Origin: Zoogloea sp044344315
GTDB lineage: Bacteria; Pseudomonadota; Gammaproteobacteria; Burkholderiales; Rhodocyclaceae
Length of the DNA: 7,510 nt
Assembly (NCBI RefSeq): GCF_044344315.1
Contig: NZ_JBIJDC010000159.1
Coordinates: 1 to 7,510 of the forward strand
Reading direction: 5' to 3'
Shown: positions 1-4,222 of the stretch, piece by piece
Numbering within the stretch: the first letter of the stretch is position 1
How the letters are laid out: every line of letters starts with the position of its first letter
Notes under the pieces: model-generated
What the model saw: only the letters and a program-made list of their open reading frames with translations
The model's database searches: none
What the model was told of the DNA's origin: nothing
Translations under genes and position numbers: made by a program

Positions 1-13
1 AGCTTTTAAACCC

Positions 14-19
14 TGTCAA
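14..19 (-). promoter_or_regulatory. Possible second -35 box (TTGACA) at the window edge
   Basis: The minus strand reads GATGCTTGACAGGG here, giving a perfect sigma70 -35 hexamer. Its -10 box would fall just outside the window, so the promoter cannot be confirmed. The surrounding ATGCTTGAC resembles the P2 promoter of enterobacterial rRNA operons, from memory. Together with the strong promoter about 170 bases upstream this would make a P1/P2-like tandem. This is inference from a half-visible site. Confidence 0.4.
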
Positions 20-24
20 GCATC

Positions 25-56
25 TTGTTTCGAAAACTTCTTAACCACCGAAACAA
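25..56 (-). repeat. Inverted repeat in the leader, 8-bp arms
   Basis: TTGTTTCG at 25-32 and CGAAACAA at 49-56 are exact reverse complements separated by 16 bases. In RNA transcribed on the minus strand from the promoter at 164-191 they would form a hairpin ending five bases before the TTGACA at 14-19. There is no T-run, so it is not an intrinsic terminator. It could be a leader structure of a stable-RNA transcript, or chance in an AT-richer stretch. Confidence 0.4.
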
Positions 57-125
57 ACCGCCTAACGCGACAGCACCGGAAACAAACACTACATCTTCCA
101 GCACCACCTCCTCACTACCCCGGCT

Positions 126-141
126 CACACATCTCGGTGTG
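126..141 (-). repeat. Small leader hairpin, 5-bp stem
   Basis: CACAC at 126-130 pairs with GTGTG at 137-141 across a six-base loop, about 20 bases downstream of the likely start point of the promoter at 164-191. A short hairpin here would fit a boxB-like element of an rRNA leader, but I see no boxA sequence next to it, so the role is open. Confidence 0.25.
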
Positions 142-157
142 CGCCGCAGCGAAGAGA

Positions 158-184
158 GGCCGAATTATAAAGAAGAATTCGGCC
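158..184. repeat. Perfect palindrome with 9-bp arms over a promoter
   Basis: GGCCGAATT at 158-166 and AATTCGGCC at 176-184 are exact reverse complements around a nine-base centre. The palindrome covers most of the spacer, half of the -10 box and the discriminator of the minus-strand promoter at 164-191. That position suits an operator where a dimeric protein would compete with RNA polymerase. No regulator gene lies next to it, so this is a structural observation only. Confidence 0.6.
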
Positions 185-191
185 ACGTCAA
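164..191 (-). promoter_or_regulatory. Strong sigma70 promoter downstream of dnaB
   Basis: On the minus strand TTGACG (191-186) and a perfect TATAAT (169-164) are separated by 16 bases. Initiation would be expected near position 157. Just upstream, about 193-214 is A/T-rich and could serve as an UP element. No open frame with a credible ribosome site follows in the remaining 160 bases. A near-consensus promoter with a long untranslated leader and a second TTGACA at 14-19 suggests a stable-RNA operon beginning beyond the window. The promoter is well supported; the target is inferred. Confidence 0.65.
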
Positions 192-192
192 C

Positions 193-211
193 ACTATTTC
201 CAGAAAATAGT
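193..211. repeat. AT-rich inverted repeat between dnaB and the promoter
   Basis: ACTATTT at 193-199 and AAATAGT at 205-211 are reverse complements with a five-base centre, 20 bases past the dnaB stop codon and immediately upstream of the -35 box of the following promoter. The stem is weak and lacks a following T-run, so it is a poor terminator. It sits where an UP element or an activator site would be. Confidence 0.35.
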
Positions 212-231
212 TGAAGGACCACTATTAGCCG

Positions 232-1617
232 TCAGTAACTCGGCGCGCCTGAGTAGTTTTCGAAGCGCGTAAACTCCCCAAGGAAGGTCATCCGAACAGT
301 GCCGGTAGAGCCATTCCGGTGCTTTGAAATGATCAGTTCAGCCATCCCCTTGTCGGGAGAGTCCGGGTTGTAGATCTCATCACGATAAATGAACATGATG
401 ATGTCCGCATCCTGCTCGATAGCCCCCGACTCCCGCAGATCCGACGCCACCGGCCGCTTGTTGGGACGCTGCTCAAGACTTCGATTCAGCTGGGACAGCG
501 CGATGATCGGTACGTGCAGCTCCTTTGCCAGGGACTTCACGGAGCGCGAAATCTCGGACAATTCAGCCGATCGGTTGTCGCTTTCCTTCAGCGAAGTCAT
601 CAACTGCAGGTAGTCGATCACGATCAACCCCAGGCGCCCACACTGGCGATGCAGACGCCGGCACCGCGCGCGCAGATCGGTCGGGTTGAGGCCGGGCGTC
701 TCGTCGATAAAGATGGGTGCCTCATGGAGCTTACCCAGGGCATAGGTCAGGCGCTGCCACTCCTCATCCGTCAGCTTCCCTGTCCGAATCTTGTGCTGAT
801 CAATCCGGCCGACCGAAGAAAGGAAGCGCGTGGCGAGCTGGGTCCCCGGCATTTCCATCGAGAAGACCGCAACAGGCAAGCCTGCCTCGACAGCGACATT
901 CTCGGCGATGTTAAGGGCCAGCGAAGTTTTCCCCATACCAGGGCGCGCCGCCAGAACGATCATGTCCGAAGGCTGAAGACCAGACGTCTTTTCATCAAGA
1001 TCGGTCAGACCTGTAGGCACACCCGTGATACCTGCCGGGGAGTCCCGATCATAGAGCTCCTGAATCCGATCCACCACTTGTCCGAGAATCGGCTGGATCG
1101 GCACGAACCCGCTGACGGTACGCGCCCCCGCCTCGGCAATCTCGAACACCTTCGCCTCAGCCTCATCCAGCAGGGTCTTGGCATCCTTACCCGAGGGCGT
1201 GAGAGCACTGGCCGCAATCTGGTCACCAACGGACACCAGCTTGCGAAGGATAGCCCGTTCCCGAATGATCTCTCCGTAACGCCGGACGTTGGCCGCAGAG
1301 GGCGTGCTGTTGGCGATCTCGCCGAGATAGGCAAGGCCACCGACATGCTCGGCCTCGCCGTTCTTTTCCAGCGCCTCATATACCGTCACGACGTCGGCGG
1401 GCTTGCCCAGTTCGATCAGGCGAGCGATCTGACGAAAGATGCGCCGATGGTCATCCCGATAGAAGTCAGCCTCATTGACGACATCCCCGACCCGCTCCCA
1501 GACGGTGTTGTCAATCAACAACCCGCCCAATAACGACTGCTCCGCCTCAACGGAATGCGGCGGCAGCCGCAGGGCGGACATGACGGGATCTTCAGGCAGA
1601 TTTTGAGATTTACGCAT
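232..1617 (-). CDS. dnaB: Replicative DNA helicase DnaB
   Basis: Encodes a 461-residue protein close to the usual length of DnaB, the hexameric 5'-3' helicase that unwinds DNA at the fork and recruits primase. The N-terminal domain starts with LPPHSVEAEQSLLGG (residues 18-32). The RecA-like domain carries Walker A ARPGMGKTS (224-232), Walker B LIVIDYLQL (331-339), the SQLNRSLEQR segment (375-384), and the late KHRNG (432-436) whose Lys and Arg match the arginine-finger pair of the E. coli enzyme. No intein interrupts the ATPase motifs. The start is uncertain: Met1 at 1617 has no clear ribosome site, and Met13 at 1581 (MSALRLPPHS) is preceded only by a weak GAAG. It follows rplI behind a terminator and ends 41 bases before a stable-RNA-type promoter. 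Identity is certain. Confidence 0.97.
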   Translation of the reverse strand: MRKSQNLPEDPVMSALRLPPHSVEAEQSLLGGLLIDNTVWERVGDVVNEADFYRDDHRRIFRQIARLIELGKPADVVTVYEALEKNGEAEHVGGLAYLGEIANSTPSAANVRRYGEIIRERAILRKLVSVGDQIAASALTPSGKDAKTLLDEAEAKVFEIAEAGARTVSGFVPIQPILGQVVDRIQELYDRDSPAGITGVPTGLTDLDEKTSGLQPSDMIVLAARPGMGKTSLALNIAENVAVEAGLPVAVFSMEMPGTQLATRFLSSVGRIDQHKIRTGKLTDEEWQRLTYALGKLHEAPIFIDETPGLNPTDLRARCRRLHRQCGRLGLIVIDYLQLMTSLKESDNRSAELSEISRSVKSLAKELHVPIIALSQLNRSLEQRPNKRPVASDLRESGAIEQDADIIMFIYRDEIYNPDSPDKGMAELIISKHRNGSTGTVRMTFLGEFTRFENYSGAPSY

Positions 1618-1640
1618 GGGGCATCAGGAATCCGAAACGA

Positions 1641-1656
1641 CCGGGCAATACCCCGG
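1641..1656 (-). other. Small hairpin just upstream of dnaB
   Basis: CCGGG (1641-1645) and CCCGG (1652-1656) form a five-pair stem with a six-base loop, 24 bases before the dnaB start at 1617. It lies between the rplI terminator and dnaB, in the only stretch available for dnaB-specific control. I see no convincing -35/-10 pair in this short stretch. Confidence 0.3.
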
Positions 1657-1660
1657 CCTG

Positions 1661-1695
1661 AAAAACAAAAAAGGCTGCACGAGGCAGCCTTTTTT
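1661..1695 (-). terminator. Rho-independent terminator after rplI, nearly symmetrical
   Basis: GGCTGC (1673-1678) and GCAGCC (1684-1689) form a GC stem around loop ACGAG. The flanking A6 (1667-1672) and T6 (1690-1695) extend it to 12 pairs. Reading on the minus strand the hairpin is followed by TTTTTTGTTTTT, a classic U-tract. It begins 26 bases after the rplI stop and should end the rpsF-priB-rpsR-rplI transcript. The plus-strand reading also ends in a T-run, so it could work in both directions. Confidence 0.9.
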
Positions 1696-1721
1696 GACGG
1701 AAGGAGTCAAACTCCCTTCGA

Positions 1722-2171
1722 TCAGCTCTCGCCAACCACTGCGACGTTGATGGTAGCAGTCACATCGGTATGCAGGGAGACGACCAGCTGGGTCTCGCCA
1801 ACCACCTTGAGCGGGCCTTCCGGCATGCGCACGGCAGACTTCTCGACGGGGAAACCCTTGGCCTTCAGCGCATCAGCGACGTCGGCATTGGTCACGGAGC
1901 CGAACAGACGGCCATCCACACCGGCCTTGCGGCTGATGGTGACGGCTGTGCCTTCGAGCTTTTCACCCTGAGCCTGGGCAGCAGCCAGCTGCTCGGCAGC
2001 GATGCGCTCGAGCTCGGCACGGCGGGCTTCGAATTCAGCCAGGTTGGCGGCATTGGCACGCTTGGCCTTGCCCTGGGGGATCAGGAAGTTACGGGCGTAG
2101 CCGTCCTTGACCTTGACCACATCACCCAGACCACCCAGGTTGACAACCTTGTCCATAAGAATGATTTGCAT
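1722..2171 (-). CDS. rplI: 50S ribosomal protein L9
   Basis: A 149-residue protein, the same length as E. coli L9. It binds 23S rRNA near the base of the L1 stalk and reaches out from the 50S subunit; it is linked to translational fidelity. The N-terminal RNA-binding domain is plain: MQIILMDKVVNLGGLGD followed by VKVKDGYARNFLIPQGKAKR (residues about 20-39). A long charged, alanine-rich connecting helix follows (about 42-75). The C-terminal domain shows GVDGRLFGSVTNADVADAL at about 84-102. The start ATG at 2171 has GGAGA seven bases upstream. It lies 15 bases after rpsR and is the last gene before the terminator at 1661-1695. Nothing is missing or unusual. Confidence 0.98.
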   Translation of the reverse strand: MQIILMDKVVNLGGLGDVVKVKDGYARNFLIPQGKAKRANAANLAEFEARRAELERIAAEQLAAAQAQGEKLEGTAVTISRKAGVDGRLFGSVTNADVADALKAKGFPVEKSAVRMPEGPLKVVGETQLVVSLHTDVTATINVAVVGES

Positions 2172-2186
2172 GCTGTCTCTCCGGGA

Positions 2187-2456
2187 TTACTGGTGCAGAT
2201 CGGTGTACGGCAGGAGCGCGAGGAAACGCGCACGCTTGATCGCGGTGGACAGCTGACGCTGGTAGCCGGACTTGGTGCCGGTGATGCGCGCCGGCATGAT
2301 CTTGGCGTTTTCGGTGATGAAATCCTTCAGGATGTCCACATCCTTGTAATCGATCTCTTCGATCTTCTCTGCGCTGAAACGGCAGAACTTGCGACGCTTG
2401 AAGAGGCTACGACCGCCACGGTCGTCCTTACGCTTCATTGCTGGCTTGAATGCCAT
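2187..2456 (-). CDS. rpsR: 30S ribosomal protein S18
   Basis: An 89-residue protein that pairs with S6 on the platform of the 30S subunit. The conserved core runs from FKRRKFCRFSAEKIEEIDYK through ARITGTKSGYQRQL to the end, AIKRARFLALLPYTDLHQ. Compared with the 75-residue E. coli protein it has a basic N-terminal extension of about 14 residues (MAFKPAMKRKDDRGG), as I recall for betaproteobacterial S18. The ATG at 2456 is preferred because GGAAGGA lies seven bases upstream; the internal ATG at 2438 has no such site. The first 29 bases overlap the end of priB in another frame, and the ribosome site lies inside priB, so the two are probably translationally coupled. Identity is certain. Confidence 0.98.
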   Translation of the reverse strand: MAFKPAMKRKDDRGGRSLFKRRKFCRFSAEKIEEIDYKDVDILKDFITENAKIMPARITGTKSGYQRQLSTAIKRARFLALLPYTDLHQ

Positions 2457-2772
2457 GATTCGTTCCTTCCAAAAATTCGATCGTATCGATGTGCAATACA
2501 GGTGCCCTGCTCCGCAGGCTTTTCGCTGCGAGAAAACCGGTGATTCGGGCGGTGCAACCGAGGCGGGCAGCGGCAAGCAGACTTGCCTTCTCCCCTACCG
2601 CAGCAATCGCCAACTCAAGCCCCACTTCACGCGGAACCCCGGCCTCCACCTGCTTCGAGCGGTGCTCAATGCGCCCTGCCAGCACCGGCACACCGCCGGG
2701 GGAGTAACGCAGAGCCCCGACTTCGGTCAGGACACCTTCAATCTCAAAACTGTTGCGAACCTGTTCCTGCAA
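2428..2772 (-). CDS. priB: Primosomal replication protein N (PriB)
   Basis: Encodes 114 residues forming a single OB-fold of the SSB type. PriB dimers bind single-stranded DNA and PriA and help reload DnaB at stalled forks. Visible features are NSFEIEGVLTEVGALRYSPG (residues 7-26), then GVPVLAGRIEHRSKQVEAG, a central strand VGLELAIAAVGEKA and the late ITGFLAAKSLRSRAPVLHID, matching the family's G-FLA-KS-R layout. The family is weakly conserved, but the position between rpsF and rpsR is diagnostic. The start is TTG at 2772, one base after the rpsF TGA; no ATG or GTG in this frame precedes the conserved fold. The last 29 bases run into rpsR, giving a tail (GIQASNEA) longer than I expect. Confidence 0.92.
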   Translation of the reverse strand: MQEQVRNSFEIEGVLTEVGALRYSPGGVPVLAGRIEHRSKQVEAGVPREVGLELAIAAVGEKASLLAAARLGCTARITGFLAAKSLRSRAPVLHIDTIEFLEGTNHGIQASNEA

Positions 2773-2776
2773 CTCA
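2770..2776 (-). promoter_or_regulatory. Stop-start junction TGA-G-TTG between rpsF and priB
   Basis: The rpsF stop TGA (2776-2774) is followed by one base and then the TTG start of priB (2772-2770). No purine-rich ribosome site stands at a useful distance upstream, where the sequence is GCAGCAGCCCGCAGCC. Translation of priB therefore most likely depends on ribosomes finishing rpsF. A rare start codon plus coupling would keep PriB output well below that of the ribosomal proteins. Confidence 0.65.
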
Positions 2777-3160
2777 GGCTGCGGGCTGCTGCTCGACGGC
2801 CTTGGTCTCTTCGCCAGAAGCGGAAGTCAGGGAGCGAGCCTTTTCTTCCTTCATCATCGGCGACGGGGTGGTGACCGCCTTCTTCATGCGGATGGACAGG
2901 TGACGCAGCACGGCATCGTTGAACTTGAAGCCATGCTCCAGTTCGGCGATGGTGGGCTGATCGCACTCGATGTTCATCAGCACGTAGTGAGCCTTGTGGA
3001 TCTTGTCGATCGGGTAGGCCAGCTGACGACGACCCCAGTCTTCCAGACGATGGATCTGGCCGCCTTGGGTGGTCACGAGGGAACGGTAACGCTCGATCAT
3101 GGCGGGCACTTGCTCGCTCTGATCAGGGTGAACGATGAAAACGACTTCGTAATGCCGCAT
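2774..3160 (-). CDS. rpsF: 30S ribosomal protein S6
   Basis: Encodes 128 residues, near the E. coli length. S6 binds the central domain of 16S rRNA as a pair with S18, whose gene lies two positions downstream. The fold begins MRHYEVVFIVHPDQSEQVPA, continues through GGQIHRLEDWGRRQLAYPI (residues 33-51) and KAHYVLMNIECD (56-67), then FKFNDAVLRHLSIR (78-91). A charged tail (MMKEEKARSL onward, 102-128) follows. The ATG at 3160 is chosen because AAGGAG lies five bases upstream and the family begins at this residue; the frame stays open upstream to 3259 but that part is not S6-like. It is the first gene of the rpsF-priB-rpsR-rplI unit, with a structured leader that may mediate feedback by S6:S18. 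Confidence 0.98.
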   Translation of the reverse strand: MRHYEVVFIVHPDQSEQVPAMIERYRSLVTTQGGQIHRLEDWGRRQLAYPIDKIHKAHYVLMNIECDQPTIAELEHGFKFNDAVLRHLSIRMKKAVTTPSPMMKEEKARSLTSASGEETKAVEQQPAA

Positions 3161-3162
3161 GA

Positions 3163-3248
3163 GATCTCCTTCTGGATCAAAGCCCTCCGTCATGCGAACG
3201 GTAGGGCAAGGTAAAAATCCGGACACCCGACCTGCACATGCAGACGGG
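3163..3248 (-). promoter_or_regulatory. Structured rpsF leader, possible S6:S18 autoregulatory RNA
   Basis: Three hairpins can be drawn on the minus strand between the proposed promoter and the rpsF ATG. The first pairs CCCG/CGGG and CTGCA/TGCAG (3226-3248). The second pairs GCCCT/AGGGC and CCGT/ACGG with a bulged base (3182-3207). The third pairs GATC/GATC (3163-3178) with the ribosome site CTCCTT complement in its loop. Many bacteria, E. coli included, carry an rpsF leader RNA bound by S6:S18 and containing a CCG bulge. A CCG lies in the second hairpin, but I cannot confirm the known consensus by eye. Confidence 0.35.
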
Positions 3249-3258
3249 CGAGCCGGCA

Positions 3259-3287
3259 ATCATTTCACAAGTCGGGATTTAATTCAA
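3259..3287 (-). promoter_or_regulatory. Candidate promoter for the rpsF operon
   Basis: On the minus strand TTGAAT (3287-3282) and AATGAT (3264-3259) are spaced by 17 bases, each matching the sigma70 consensus at four of six positions. The site is about 14 bases past the hmgL stop and would start transcription near 3252, giving a leader of about 90 bases before rpsF. The match is moderate; read-through from the upstream liu genes is an alternative, since no clear terminator follows hmgL. Confidence 0.4.
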
Positions 3288-3300
3288 GGCCTTATGTACT

Positions 3301-4206
3301 TCAGCGGCGACAGGCACCCCTGGCAAGGCTGACCTTGGAGCCGTTACTGCGGCCGAGGCGTTCACAGATCCACGCCGATGTCTCCACCAGGGCATCCAGG
3401 CGGATGCCCGTCTCGACCCCCAGCCCGTCCAGCATATACACGACATCTTCCGTGGCCACATTGCCGGATGCCCCCGCCGCGTAGGGGCAGCCCCCCAGCC
3501 CGGCCACCGAGGCGTCAAAGGTCGCGACCCCCGCCTGCAGGGATGCATAGATGTTCACCAGCGCCTGACCATAGGTATCGTGATAGTGGCCGGCCAGCTT
3601 GTCGATGGGCACCCGGCGAGCAACGGCGTCGAGCATCCGGCGAGTCTTCCCGGGCGTGCCGGTACCGATGGTGTCACCCAGGCTGACTTCGTAGCAGCCC
3701 ATATCGAAGAGCGTTGCCGCCACGCCGGCCACCGCCTCCGGCGCCACCTCACCCTCATAAGGGCAGCCCAGCACGCAGGACACGTAGCCGCGCACCCTCA
3801 CACCCGCCGCCCTCGCCGCCTCCACCACCGGCACAAACCGATCGAGAGATTCCGCGATGGAGCAGTTGATGTTCTTCTGGCTGAAGGACTCGGACGCCGC
3901 ACCGAACACCGCGACCTCCTTCGCGCCCGCCGCCAGGGCCGCCTCGAACCCTTTCAGGTTGGGCGTCAGCACCGGGTAGTTCACGCCCGGCAGTCGGGCG
4001 ATCCGTGCCATCACCTCGGCGTTGTCACCCATCTGCGGCACCCATTTGGGCGACACGAAGGAGGTGGCCTCAATGGCCGGCAAGCCGGCGGCACCCAGCC
4101 GGGCGATGAGCTCCACCTTGGTATCGGTACTGACAATCTGCTTCTCGTTCTGCAGGCCGTCCCGGGGACCGACTTCAACGATGCGGACACGCTGGGGCAG
4201 GTTCAT
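3301..4206 (-). CDS. mvaB: Hydroxymethylglutaryl-CoA lyase
   Basis: Encodes 301 residues, the normal length for HMG-CoA lyase (also called hmgL or liuE), a TIM-barrel enzyme splitting (S)-HMG-CoA to acetyl-CoA and acetoacetate in the last step of leucine breakdown. Catalytic and metal residues are all present: GPRDGLQNE (Arg15, Asp16), IEATSFVSP (Glu46), GHYHDTYGQ (His207, His209), and GLGGCPYAAGASGNVATED with active-site Cys240 and Asn249. The start at 4206 has AAGGA eight bases upstream and lies 16 bases after the acyl-CoA synthetase stop, so the two are one transcript. The C-terminus (SLARGACRR) is somewhat unusual; another frame continues as PGVPVAAEVHKALN, hinting at a possible late frameshift. 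The enzyme call is secure. Confidence 0.96.
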   Translation of the reverse strand: MNLPQRVRIVEVGPRDGLQNEKQIVSTDTKVELIARLGAAGLPAIEATSFVSPKWVPQMGDNAEVMARIARLPGVNYPVLTPNLKGFEAALAAGAKEVAVFGAASESFSQKNINCSIAESLDRFVPVVEAARAAGVRVRGYVSCVLGCPYEGEVAPEAVAGVAATLFDMGCYEVSLGDTIGTGTPGKTRRMLDAVARRVPIDKLAGHYHDTYGQALVNIYASLQAGVATFDASVAGLGGCPYAAGASGNVATEDVVYMLDGLGVETGIRLDALVETSAWICERLGRSNGSKVSLARGACRR

Positions 4207-4222
4207 GGCTTCATTCCTTCGA

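Noticed and set aside
20..163. boxA antitermination element expected in an rRNA leader
   Set aside because: I found no sequence close to TGCTCTTTA on the minus strand; it may lie beyond the window, so it is not annotated.
25..210. 61-codon open frame on the plus strand in the region after dnaB
   Set aside because: Low-complexity Ser/Thr/Asn composition, no clear ribosome site, and it runs antisense through a strong minus-strand promoter and palindrome.
193..211. Intrinsic terminator for dnaB
   Set aside because: The stem is AT-rich and no T-run follows; instead a -35 box follows directly.
514..1533. 339-codon open frame on the plus strand opposite dnaB
   Set aside because: Fully antisense to a conserved helicase gene, no domain-like pattern and no ribosome site worth noting.
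2457..2576. Longer S18 beginning at 2576
   Set aside because: The extra 40 residues are not S18-like and overlap priB; ATG at 2456 has a strong ribosome site.
3161..3259. Longer S6 beginning at 3259
   Set aside because: The family starts at MRHYE; ATG at 3160 has AAGGAG five bases upstream and the upstream part falls in the leader region.
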